NCBI GenBank assembly: GCA_041660045.1
Contig: JBAZXA010000009.1
Span: 62,001-126,000 of the forward strand
Length of the DNA stretch: 64,000 nt
Origin: WM-3-3 sp041660045
GTDB taxonomy: Bacteria; Pseudomonadota; Gammaproteobacteria; Methylococcales; Methylomonadaceae
Direction of reading: 5' to 3'
This document shows positions 52,614 to 61,351 of the stretch, piece by piece; position 1 is the stretch's first letter, and the number at the start of each line of letters is the position of its first letter. The notes beneath the pieces were generated by a model. That model had not been told where the DNA came from. It did not search any database and saw only the letters and a list, made by a program, of their open reading frames with translations. The translations under genes and the position numbers were made by a program.

Positions 52614-55511
52614 TCAGGCTACGAAGGCAGCTTTAAATTTTCGTGCTCGAGTTAAGCAATCCTCCAAGCCAACTTTTTGCCATTGCGGTAATGGGTAGGC
52701 GATCCGCGCGGCGCCAACAAAGCTTTTCTTCCCGGCCTGGATGGTGAGCTTGCCGGGGCATTGCACGGTGATGTTGCCGTTTTCGATGGTGATGTTGGCG
52801 CCGCCTGCGGTGCTGATGCTGATGCCTTTGGCGGCAGCCCAGTCGATGTGGGCGTGGCTGCTTTTGATGTCCAGCTGCTGCTGCGCCTGTACGGCCAGGG
52901 TGTTGTTTTGTGCCTGCAAGTCGAGGGCGTCTTGCGCGGCGATGAGCTGCAGCCCCAGGCCTTGTTGCCCTGGGGCGCTGGCGCCAGCGAGCAGGCCAAT
53001 GGCCTGGCCGGTGTGCAGGCGCAGTTGCCCGCCGGTGACAAATTGGCTGTCCTGCCCGCTGACCAAGTGGATGTTTTCGCCATTGGACAGCTGCAGGTCT
53101 TGCCCGGCGGTGGCGTTTAGGCCGCCCTTGGCGGCGATGGCGATGAGCGGGTCGGTGCTGTGGGGCACGCTGCCGGCTTGGGGCTGGGTGTTTTTGTTGC
53201 TGGCATCGGCCATGGCCTGCTGCCATTGGCCGGGGCTGACCATGCCGCTGATGCTGGTCAAGTGGGCGGGCACCGGCGCTTGGGGCTGGCTACCTTGGGC
53301 AATGTGGCTATGCTGGCCTTTTAGGCTGCCGATATGGCCGGACAGTTGCACACTCTGGTGGGTCTTGGCGGCTAGGTTGAGGTTTTCGGTAATCTGCAGG
53401 GCCTGTTGCAGGTGTGCCATGCCGGCGGCGTTGTCACCGGCGGGTTCGCGTTGGCCGGCACTGTGGTCTAGCGGGTAGCTGCTCAGCAGCAGGCCAGCAC
53501 CGGCACGGAGGGCGCCGTAGGCGTCGGTGCGCAGTTCTGCGCCCAGGCCACGGAAGCTGCCGCGGTAGTTGTCGGGGTTGTGGATGAGATGGCCTAGGTT
53601 AAGTTCTGAGCTGGCCTGGGTGGTCTTCAGTTGGATGCGGCCTTGGCTGTCGCTGTCATCAAAGGCCAGTTGGTTGTAGCCGGCGCCGCCCTGTTCTTTG
53701 CTGCGGATGCCCCATTGGGCGGCGGCATTGCGATGGCCACCGCTGTCCGTGGAGGCGCCGTGCCAAACTGGGCTGTGGCCTCCGGCGAGGTTGCCTTGGG
53801 CGCTGGTTTGGTGGTCGTGGGCGGGGCTAAAGATGGCGGCGCCGTTTTGGCCTTGGGCTTGGCCACCGGGGCTGGGCTGGATGCCGCCTTCGCCTTGGCC
53901 GTGGTAGAGCGCGCCAAGGATGAGCGGACGGTCGATGTCGCCTTCGATGAACTGCACCAGCACTTCCTGGCCGATGCGCGGCAGGAACTGGCTGCCCATG
54001 CCGCCACCGGCGCTGCGTTGGGCGACGCGCACCCAGCAGGTGGCGTTGCCGTCATTGTGGTTGCCCTGCCAGTGGAACTTGATGCGGACACGGCCTAGGC
54101 GGTCGCAGTAGGTTTCGTCACTAGCGCTGGCGCTGGTTTCGCCATTGCTGCCGACCACGATGGCGGTTTGGTTGCCGTGGGCGGTGGCTTTGGCGTTTTG
54201 GCGCAGGCCGTTGCCGCTGTGTTCTTGCACCGGCCGCCACGGGGTTTGTGCGGCCAGGGCGGTGAATTGGTTGGCATAGCCTAAGCGGCTGGCCTGTGCG
54301 TACAGTTGCTTAAAGCTGTCTGGGCCGGCTAGGCCAGGGGTGTCGCCGTTGTCGGTTAGGCTGGCTTGCAGGAGTTCGGCGAGCGGGGTAAACAGGGTGC
54401 TGCCACCAACCTGTGCGGGCTTGGGCAGGTTGTTGATGCCGAGGCTGGCGACGCTAAGCACGGTGAATTCGGGCTGGCTGTTGTCGCCGTCGCTGGCCAT
54501 GGGGCTTTGGCTCAGGCTAAAGCGGGTGCCGGGGCGTAAGCTGCGCACGGTGCCGCGTGCCTGCCATTGCTGGCGGCGGGCTTCGTGGGCTTCTTGCTGC
54601 AGGCGGGCGTAGCGTTCGGCTTCGGCGCGGTTGGCGTAGGCGTACAGGCCGGGGGCATCGTAGCTTTCCAGCTGCGGTGCGTTATCGCCACCAAGGGGTA
54701 AATGGCTGGGTACGCTGGCGCTGACCGCTTGTTTGCTTTTGTAGTCCATACTGAGCACGGTGGTCAAGGCTACGCTTAGCCGGCGCTGGCAGCTGATGGC
54801 CTGGATGCTGTCCTGCTGTTCGCCGGGCCTTGCCCCCTGGAAGCGGATGCCGGCACCACCTAGGGCGCTATGGCTGGTGGCGTCTTCGGGTATGGCGTTG
54901 GCCTGGGTGCTGTCGGCAAACAGCGCCAATTGGTGCCGGGCGGGGGCGTTTTGGTTTTCTTCTATACGCCAGCCCAGGCCTTCTTCGGTGAGCAGGCGGC
55001 TGATGAAGGCGTAGTCGGTCTCACGGTATTGGACGCAATAGCTGCGTGGGCGGGCGTCGGCCATAAATTGGCTGGCGTCTTCGCCCCAGTGCCAGGCAGC
55101 CTGGGCGTAGCCAGCGAAGACGGCATCGATGATCGCGGTCAGCGGCAGTTCTTGCCAAACCCGGCTGGTGTGGTGCTGGGTCAGCTGCCACAGCCAGGGC
55201 ACCAGGCGGATGCGGTAACGGGCATAGGCGCCTTCGGAACCTAACAGTTCAGTTTGGTTTATCAGGCCACTGTAGGTGGTGCGCGAGCCGTCGGCCAGGC
55301 TGATGGCCAGGCTGGCGGTTTGGCCCAACAGCGTAGGCAAGTCCAGGTCGGCGTCGGGTGACAGCAGGATCAGGTCACGGTGGCCGAGGCCGTTGACGGC
55401 TTCTTGGGCGGCAAAGGCTTCCACCAGCAGGGTGCCGGGGTTGTCTTGGGCATCGGGCAAAAACAGCTCGTAAAGGCGGGTGTCACTGGCAAATTGGGCA
55501 GGCAAGTTCAT
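52614..55511 (-). CDS. vgrG: VgrG spike protein with DUF2345 C-terminal extension
   Basis: A 965-aa protein. Residues 1-330 are the gp27-like part (TRLYELFLPDAQ at the start; YRETDYAFISRLLTEEGLGW near 162-182). Residues about 450-540 are the gp5 OB-fold (CDRLGRVRIKFHWQG, SAGGGMGSQFLPRIGQEVLV, GDIDRPLILGALYHG). Residues about 560-930 form a T6SS_VgrG/DUF2345 extension with many repeated short strands (for example LSNGENIHLVSGQDSQFVTG). It forms the T6SS spike tip. The gene is visibly richer in G and C than its neighbours. The run vgrG-DUF4123-DUF3304-DUF3304-DUF2235 is one operon. Confidence 0.93.
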   Translation of the reverse strand: MNLPAQFASDTRLYELFLPDAQDNPGTLLVEAFAAQEAVNGLGHRDLILLSPDADLDLPTLLGQTASLAISLADGSRTTYSGLINQTELLGSEGAYARYRIRLVPWLWQLTQHHTSRVWQELPLTAIIDAVFAGYAQAAWHWGEDASQFMADARPRSYCVQYRETDYAFISRLLTEEGLGWRIEENQNAPARHQLALFADSTQANAIPEDATSHSALGGAGIRFQGARPGEQQDSIQAISCQRRLSVALTTVLSMDYKSKQAVSASVPSHLPLGGDNAPQLESYDAPGLYAYANRAEAERYARLQQEAHEARRQQWQARGTVRSLRPGTRFSLSQSPMASDGDNSQPEFTVLSVASLGINNLPKPAQVGGSTLFTPLAELLQASLTDNGDTPGLAGPDSFKQLYAQASRLGYANQFTALAAQTPWRPVQEHSGNGLRQNAKATAHGNQTAIVVGSNGETSASASDETYCDRLGRVRIKFHWQGNHNDGNATCWVRVAQRSAGGGMGSQFLPRIGQEVLVQFIEGDIDRPLILGALYHGQGEGGIQPSPGGQAQGQNGAAIFSPAHDHQTSAQGNLAGGHSPVWHGASTDSGGHRNAAAQWGIRSKEQGGAGYNQLAFDDSDSQGRIQLKTTQASSELNLGHLIHNPDNYRGSFRGLGAELRTDAYGALRAGAGLLLSSYPLDHSAGQREPAGDNAAGMAHLQQALQITENLNLAAKTHQSVQLSGHIGSLKGQHSHIAQGSQPQAPVPAHLTSISGMVSPGQWQQAMADASNKNTQPQAGSVPHSTDPLIAIAAKGGLNATAGQDLQLSNGENIHLVSGQDSQFVTGGQLRLHTGQAIGLLAGASAPGQQGLGLQLIAAQDALDLQAQNNTLAVQAQQQLDIKSSHAHIDWAAAKGISISTAGGANITIENGNITVQCPGKLTIQAGKKSFVGAARIAYPLPQWQKVGLEDCLTRARKFKAAFVA

Positions 55512-56202
55512 AACAGTTTTGGTTGCAGCTGTGCGGTTTGGGCCGGTTAATAAAGGTGGGTTGGTGTTTTAGTAGTGTGCCATTTCGGGGTGTACGCCTA
55601 TGGGCCAGACTCATGGGCAATGAGCGCCCTATTCAGAACCAATACGGCCATGGCGCATTTAGGGCAATGCGGATAGCGTATGTTTGTGCTTTATGTGTTT
55701 TATATGCTTGCAAATGGCTAGTATTATTCATATTGTCACCCAATTTGAGGCGTTATTATTCTAACCTAAAAACGGCGTGCAGGTAAGGTTTTTGAGTGAT
55801 ATTTCAGATTGCTGCCAACACAATCACTAGCTCTTAGCTTCCTGGCGGCTTGTTTGCGGCTTATTAAACGCGTGTAGCCCAAAACCGATTTTTTAAGTTG
55901 CTTACTTTGCTAGCCATGCGGCCACTTTGTGCCTAGCAATACGCCTGGATTATAATTTTCATTGCCTATCGGCAAGCCCTCACAAAGCTTGAGCTGGGTC
56001 GGCTATAGCTGGGGTATTGTGCCGTCGAGTGCTTTTTGGTTTAAGTTGCGGTTCAACTGTTGAATGTCATACGCGCGACAACTAGCGCCAAGGCTTTAAA
56101 CATTATAAAGCCAAAGCGATAATTCGTGTGGCATACAAAATTTTGGCGGTGTTTTTTTTCTGCTTCGTTATAAGCAATAGCACTTACAAAACGGAGTAAC
56201 CC
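55512..56202 (+). promoter_or_regulatory. Divergent region between vgrG and TBDR 4
   Basis: 691 bases without a supportable gene. It should hold the vgrG promoter and the promoter of TBDR 4, presumably read by an ECF sigma factor. GGAG lies just before the TBDR 4 start. I could not assign sigma-specific boxes. Confidence 0.4.
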
Positions 56203-58779
56203 ATGAGAGTATTAAGGCCATTTTTTTTAACCACCACCATGCTGGTATCAGTAAACCATTCGGTAGCCGCTGAAACGCTGCACAATTTGGATATTCCTGG
56301 ACAAAACCTGGCTGGTGCATTGCAACAGCTATCCGCCCAATCCGGCGCCTCGCTTTTTTACGCCTCCGCCACTGTCAAAGGCCTAAACGCACCCGGGCTT
56401 AAAGGCAAATACTCTGTTGAATCAGCGCTTAAACTGCTGCTGTCCCATTCCGGACTGGGCTATAGCCTGGCCAACGACGGCTCAATCTCAGTAAAACCCG
56501 CACCTAGCCAAAAAAATGAGCCTTCCTCCACCCTACCCACGGTAAAAGTTACCGACACCCGGCTGTACGATGCCACCGACCCTTACAACACAGACTACAC
56601 CCTGCCTAATGCCACGGCAGGCACCAAAACCGACACGCCCATTATTGAAACGCCCCTCAATGTGCAGGTGATTTCCAAGCAGGTGCTCAAAGACCAACAG
56701 GCCATTACTTTAGGGGATGCCTTGAAGAATGTCAGTGGCGTGGTGGTTACGCCAATAACAAACTTTGGTAACAACCGTTTCGATAACGGGGGCATCTCTG
56801 CCACCAGCATTACATTAAGGGGGTTTCAATCCCAGACCTATTTCCGTAACGGTTTCCGCTTGCAGCAAGGGGCAGGTGCCCGGGAGTTGGCTAATGTTGA
56901 AGCCATTGAAGTCCTCAAAGGCCCTGCGGCTGTCCTTTACGGCCTGGTTGAACCCGGCGGGATTGTCAATGTGGTCACCAAACAGCCTCAAGCCACCCCG
57001 TACTATTCCTTCAACCAGCAATTCGGCTCGTTTGACAACTACCGGACGACAGCCGATGCCACAGGCCCCGTGGCTGGACATGAGGATTTGCTGTACCGGC
57101 TGAATGTTTCTTACCAGACCACCAGCGGCTTCCAGGACTTTACCGGCAAGGATGATGTGTTTGTTGCCCCGGTCTTCACGTGGCTGATCAGCCCAAAAAC
57201 CCAGGCCACGGTAGAGTTTGAATATAACCGCCAACACGCCGGCATAGGTTCTTCACTTAACCCTTATATTAATGGCCAATTGCTGGACATCCCGCTCAGC
57301 CGAAATTACGGCGAATATTCGCCTGCCGTCACCGAGACGTTTTTCGGCGGCATCAACTGGTCGCACCAGTTCAATGAGGACTGGAGCCTTAAGCACCGTT
57401 TTTCTGTTAACCAGCAGAACTTTAATAGTCCCTCTTATCTGCAGCCCTCCGGCGTTTTCGGTCCTGATATTTTTGCCGCAATAGTAGGGCTAAACTCAGC
57501 CCCTTACTCTGGCCTTCCTGTTATCCGGCAAAGCGCCAGTAATGTTTTCCAGAACAATACCTATTCAACCAACCTTGATCTAGTCGGCCATTTTGATACC
57601 CTAGGCCTCAAGCATACCTTGCTGCTCGGTGGTGATTATTACCGGATCAACAACCTAGGCAATGTTATCCGCCCCCCCGTTGACGAGTTTTCTACCATTG
57701 ACCCGTTCAACCCGGTGCATCCGGGTGTGCCTGTCCAATTGACCCGTAATGAAACGATATTAAACAGCCAACAACAGATTGACCAATATGGTTTGTATCT
57801 GCAGGACCAAATCAAGTTACCTTATGAGGTGCATGTCACCGGAGGATTCCGCTATCAAAACCTGCACCAGGACATCCAAAACATCGATACCACGGGGGAA
57901 ATTGCCCTCTCACGTACGGTGCAAAGCCAAGATGCTGTTACCCCCCGGTTTGGCCTGTTATGGCACCCACAACAGTGGGTCAGCCTGTATGCCAATTATT
58001 CTGAGAGCTTTGGCGTCAACACCGGCCTCGTGTTTATCAGTGAAGGCAATTTTGCCTCGGTGGCGCCCACTAGCGCCACGCAGTACGAGGGCGGCATTAA
58101 GACCGAATTTTTTGATGGCCGTTTGCGTGCAACCTTGGGGTATTATGATTTGACCAAAACCAACACCGCCGTTTCTGATCCGGACCAGACACATAATTGT
58201 GGACAAGGTCCAGGCTCCTGTTCCCTGGCCATCGGCGAGGTGCGTAGCCAAGGCCCGGAACTGGACATACAAGGGGAAATACTGCCGGGCTGGAACGCCA
58301 TTGCCACCTGGGCTAATGTTGATGTTAGGGTAACGAAAAGCCTTGATAGTAATACACTGGTTAGCGATGCTAACGGCAATGGCTTTAAGGTCGGCGACCG
58401 CTTGTTCAATGTGCCACGCAACACCGCCAGTTTTTGGAGCACCTATGAATTTTTAGCAGGCGATTTAAAAGGCCTAAAATTCGGCGGCGGCGTCAATATC
58501 CAGGAAGGCGCTATTGGTGCAAGCGGGGTAAACTTTACTAATGCCATTCCGCCTATAAAAGTCCCAGGTTACGCCACTTTAAACTTGCTGGCCGCCTATA
58601 GCCGTCATATTGGAAAAGCCAAAATAACCTTGCAACTGAATGTGGATAACCTACTCGACAAGCGCTACTACACTAACATCAACGGTATCTTAAACGATCC
58701 TGATACACAAGCCTTTGGTGCCTATGCCGCCTTCGGCGCCCCTAGGACATTTTTAGGCTCGATTAATATCCAGTATTAA
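56203..58779 (+). CDS. TonB-dependent siderophore-type receptor with STN signalling domain (TBDR 4)
   Basis: An 858-aa outer-membrane receptor with a signal peptide ending at VAAETL. The STN domain (about residues 25-100) has LAGALQQLSAQSGASLFYAS and GLGYSLANDGSISV and is unlike that of TBDR 1. A PAPSQKNEPSS linker is shared with TBDR 3. From 56531 to the stop it nearly matches TBDR 1, with the same plug (EVLKGPAAVLYGLVEPGG) and barrel. There is no sigma/FecR pair next to it; the pair at 46770-48394 in the same direction is its likely partner. Confidence 0.92.
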   Translation: MRVLRPFFLTTTMLVSVNHSVAAETLHNLDIPGQNLAGALQQLSAQSGASLFYASATVKGLNAPGLKGKYSVESALKLLLSHSGLGYSLANDGSISVKPAPSQKNEPSSTLPTVKVTDTRLYDATDPYNTDYTLPNATAGTKTDTPIIETPLNVQVISKQVLKDQQAITLGDALKNVSGVVVTPITNFGNNRFDNGGISATSITLRGFQSQTYFRNGFRLQQGAGARELANVEAIEVLKGPAAVLYGLVEPGGIVNVVTKQPQATPYYSFNQQFGSFDNYRTTADATGPVAGHEDLLYRLNVSYQTTSGFQDFTGKDDVFVAPVFTWLISPKTQATVEFEYNRQHAGIGSSLNPYINGQLLDIPLSRNYGEYSPAVTETFFGGINWSHQFNEDWSLKHRFSVNQQNFNSPSYLQPSGVFGPDIFAAIVGLNSAPYSGLPVIRQSASNVFQNNTYSTNLDLVGHFDTLGLKHTLLLGGDYYRINNLGNVIRPPVDEFSTIDPFNPVHPGVPVQLTRNETILNSQQQIDQYGLYLQDQIKLPYEVHVTGGFRYQNLHQDIQNIDTTGEIALSRTVQSQDAVTPRFGLLWHPQQWVSLYANYSESFGVNTGLVFISEGNFASVAPTSATQYEGGIKTEFFDGRLRATLGYYDLTKTNTAVSDPDQTHNCGQGPGSCSLAIGEVRSQGPELDIQGEILPGWNAIATWANVDVRVTKSLDSNTLVSDANGNGFKVGDRLFNVPRNTASFWSTYEFLAGDLKGLKFGGGVNIQEGAIGASGVNFTNAIPPIKVPGYATLNLLAAYSRHIGKAKITLQLNVDNLLDKRYYTNINGILNDPDTQAFGAYAAFGAPRTFLGSINIQY
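56531..58779 (+). repeat. 2249-bp direct repeat, copy 2 (TBDR plug and barrel)
   Basis: The partner of 30356-32604, offset 26175 bases, without indels. The core appears identical to copy 1 wherever compared. Differences cluster in the first 300 bases and the last 260 bases, the pattern left by a conversion tract inside older paralogues. Confidence 0.93.
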
Positions 58780-59122
58780 GTTTTTATCACATCAACTTCA
58801 GCGGGTCGAACAGGCTTAAAGCTGCTCTTAGAGCTGCCTTTCGACTTATTATTAAGCCACGCTGCATAGACCTGCTGAGGTTAACCAAGCCAATATTATT
58901 AACCACCAAGAGCGAAAGCAACGTCACTATTTACATCAACTATAAAATTTTTTTATCCAACGGTTCATCATTTTATTTTAGATCCGTTATTAGTTATGGA
59001 GGCTATGAAAATTCCTATGATTTAGCCTCTAACTACACCATTACTAAATGACAGGCTTGAATACGTTTGTCCCATGTAATCGCAGTAGTTTTCCTCCCTA
59101 CCTAATATTTGGAGATCAATAA
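58780..59122. other. Gap between TBDR 4 and the small secreted protein
   Basis: 343 bases without a gene. A hairpin-like segment, GTCGAA-CAGGC against GCCT-TTCGAC (about 58805-58851), follows the TBDR 4 stop and could act as a terminator. GGAG is present just before the next ATG. Confidence 0.4.
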
Positions 59123-59644
59123 ATGAATCTAATGAAAAATGCATTACTCGCTTTAACTTTTTCAACAGCGGCTTTGTCTTTAAGCGCCCAAGCCCACGAA
59201 CTTAGAGACCTTGGCGATGGTTATTTAATTCAGGTTGGCGTTGATGTTGAGCCACCAATTGCTGGCCAAACCAACGGCATGGATTTTATAGGCTTTCATG
59301 AAACTACACCGGGCGATGTGTCTACTGCGGTAGGCATAGATAAAAATGCAGGCGACGTTATTGAAGTTATTGCTATCCCACTAAAACTGAAACGTGAAGC
59401 CTTTAATTCACCGGTTACTAAAATCTTCCCTTTTTTAACAAGTTTCCGTGATACCGTTGTTGACGAATTTCCGGCTGTGGTGGCGGATTTTATTTTTCCT
59501 AAGATTGGTACTTATGGTTTTATTGTCTCTGGAAAAATTAAGAAACAAGGTTTTGCAGAAAAATATTTTATCGAGAAATTTGTCTGTGGTGCTGGCACCC
59601 AAGACACCACTTTTGGCACTGACTTTGAGTGTGTAGCGCAATAA
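59123..59644 (+). CDS. Small secreted protein of unknown function
   Basis: A 173-aa exported protein. The signal peptide ends at SAQAHE, leaving a His at the mature N-terminus (HELRDLGDGYLIQVGV). The body looks like a beta-sandwich with GMDFIGFHETTPG, AIPLKLKREAF and PKIGTYGFIVSGKI. Two Cys near the C-terminus (VCGAG, DFECVAQ) may form a disulphide. A free N-terminal His-Glu after cleavage and the fold type recall periplasmic metal-binding or trafficking proteins, but I do not recognise a family. A clear terminator follows, so it is a single-gene unit. Confidence 0.65.
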   Translation: MNLMKNALLALTFSTAALSLSAQAHELRDLGDGYLIQVGVDVEPPIAGQTNGMDFIGFHETTPGDVSTAVGIDKNAGDVIEVIAIPLKLKREAFNSPVTKIFPFLTSFRDTVVDEFPAVVADFIFPKIGTYGFIVSGKIKKQGFAEKYFIEKFVCGAGTQDTTFGTDFECVAQ

Positions 59645-59661
59645 TAGGTTAATTTTACAAG

Positions 59662-59689
59662 GCCGTAGCTATAACCTGCTACGGCTTTT
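59662..59689 (+). terminator. Rho-independent terminator after the small secreted protein
   Basis: An 8-bp stem GCCGTAGC / GCTACGGC (59662-59669, 59678-59685), loop of eight bases, then TTTTC. It is 17 bases after the stop at 59644. Confidence 0.88.
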
Positions 59690-60070
59690 CTCTATACCGC
59701 TAATAGTATTCAGTTCAAGTGTGCTGGTAGGGCCAAGCCTTAACTCCGTGTTAGCCACTGAGTAAATATACCTTGTACTAGATGCTAGCTTTAGCAGCAC
59801 GCCGCGAGGGGCGCCTTAAAAAATTCATCAATTAAGTTTACCCCGATACACCTCATTTTTCATACCTGCCTTCAAAAACTAACTGCCACAAATTTATTTT
59901 GTTCGTAAAGGGGTAATTTGTGCGGCTCAAACGTCTTACAGATAAGACGTCATTACCTACTTAGGGATTTGCCGAAAACACTTTATTTAACTGACATTTT
60001 CAGCACACGAAAAATAAAAACCACAAGCCAGGGTCTGAGGCCTAAGCATCTGACTAGGCTTAAATCTAAT
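59690..60070 (+). other. Region before the PepSY-type gene
   Basis: About 380 bases. No gene is supported before the PepSY-type ORF. Its frame is open back to a TTG at 59918, where AAGGGG lies six bases upstream, so the true start could be there instead of 60071; the extra 51 residues show no export or family feature. Confidence 0.4.
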
Positions 60071-61351
60071 ATGAACGTTGATGTTATCGCTAGACAATTT
60101 ATGACTAGACACTTTTGGCTGCTGCTACACCGTTACGCTGGTTTGTATTTGGCTTTTTTTTTGATTGTAGCCGGTTCAACCGGCACCGTTTTGGCGTTTT
60201 ACCATGAGATTGATGGTTGGTTAAACCCTCAACGCTATTATGTACCTGTACAAAATACCCCATTGCTTGATGGTTTTCGTTTACGTGAGTTGGCCTTAGC
60301 ACAAGAGCCTCATGCCCAAATTAATAGCGTAGTGCTTAATCCCAAACCCGGTGAAGTTGTGGAACTTGGCTTAACGCCATTAACCAACCCCGCAACCAAG
60401 CAAACGTATGTACTTGATTATGTTTCAATCCGCTTAAACCCCTATAGCGGCGAGGTTGTCGGTCACGGTCAAGTAGAAAAACTCTGGCCGCTTAGCCGCA
60501 GTAATCTAATGAGTTTTATTTATCGCCTACATGATTCTCTTGCATTGGGTGAATTAGGTATTTGGTTATTTGGCATATCGGCCTTAATTTGGGCGCTGGA
60601 TTGTTTTGTAGGATTTTATCTGACACTGCCCCGTTTCGGCCATCAAGCACCGCTGCCCGCCAACTTAAGCGCAACTCCCCAGCGCAATTATGGGCAACGT
60701 TGGGCTGTGTCATGGAAAATCAAATGGCCTACTTCACGCCTGCGCTTTAATTTTGACCTCCATCGCGCAGGCGGACTATGGACTTGGCTTATGCTCTTAG
60801 TATTTGCTTGGTCCGCCGTGCAATTCAATTTGCCATCTGTTTATAAACCGGTCATGTCGGTTTTTTTTAATTTACCCGAACTCAGTGACTTAACCCGCGC
60901 AGATTTGCCTCAAGCACGCATTAATCCTGATCTTACTTGGCAGGCAGCATATAAGATTGGCCAAGATTTAATGACCCTAACAGCGCAACAATACCAGTTT
61001 AATATTATCGCAGAACAGAACCTAATCTACTTACCCGAAAAAAACGTCTTCGCTTACCAAGTAAAAAGTGACCTGGACATGCCGACTAAAGGCGGTCTAA
61101 CCCATGTTTTTTTTGATGGGGATAGCGGTCAACTTATCAATATTTTTCTGCCATCCGGTCAGTATCCCGGACTTACCCTACAATTTTGGTTACAAATGTT
61201 GCATATGGCTGGGGTTTGGGGTTTGCCATATAAAGTATTTGTTTGCTTGATGGGCTTGGTGGTCGCCATGCTTTCCGTTACCGGCGTTTATATTTGGCTA
61301 AAAAAACATCAGGCGGCAAGTATTAAAAGAAAATTACATGGCACAGTTTAA
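60071..61351 (+). CDS. PepSY-associated inner-membrane protein
   Basis: A 426-aa protein from the ATG at 60071. It has the PepSY_TM layout: first membrane helix with the family mark FWLLLHRYAGLYLAFFLIV, GSTGTVLAFYHEIDGWLNP, a periplasmic PepSY-like stretch (QTYVLDYVSIRLNPYSGEVV), a second pair near FDLHRAGGLWTWLMLLVFAW, a second PepSY-like stretch (GGLTHVFFDGDSGQLI) and a final helix ending YIWLKKHQA. These proteins occur with siderophore receptors and may reduce or handle the imported ferric compound. It overlaps the RND adaptor gene by 14 bases. Confidence 0.85.
   Translation: MNVDVIARQFMTRHFWLLLHRYAGLYLAFFLIVAGSTGTVLAFYHEIDGWLNPQRYYVPVQNTPLLDGFRLRELALAQEPHAQINSVVLNPKPGEVVELGLTPLTNPATKQTYVLDYVSIRLNPYSGEVVGHGQVEKLWPLSRSNLMSFIYRLHDSLALGELGIWLFGISALIWALDCFVGFYLTLPRFGHQAPLPANLSATPQRNYGQRWAVSWKIKWPTSRLRFNFDLHRAGGLWTWLMLLVFAWSAVQFNLPSVYKPVMSVFFNLPELSDLTRADLPQARINPDLTWQAAYKIGQDLMTLTAQQYQFNIIAEQNLIYLPEKNVFAYQVKSDLDMPTKGGLTHVFFDGDSGQLINIFLPSGQYPGLTLQFWLQMLHMAGVWGLPYKVFVCLMGLVVAMLSVTGVYIWLKKHQAASIKRKLHGTV

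Noticed and set aside
52741..55473. Many open frames on both strands within vgrG
   Set aside because: They are explained by the high G and C content of vgrG; none has family features or ribosome sites.
59918..60070. Upstream TTG start for the PepSY-type protein
   Set aside because: Although AAGGGG precedes it, the added 51 residues lack any family or export feature and put the first membrane helix unusually far in.
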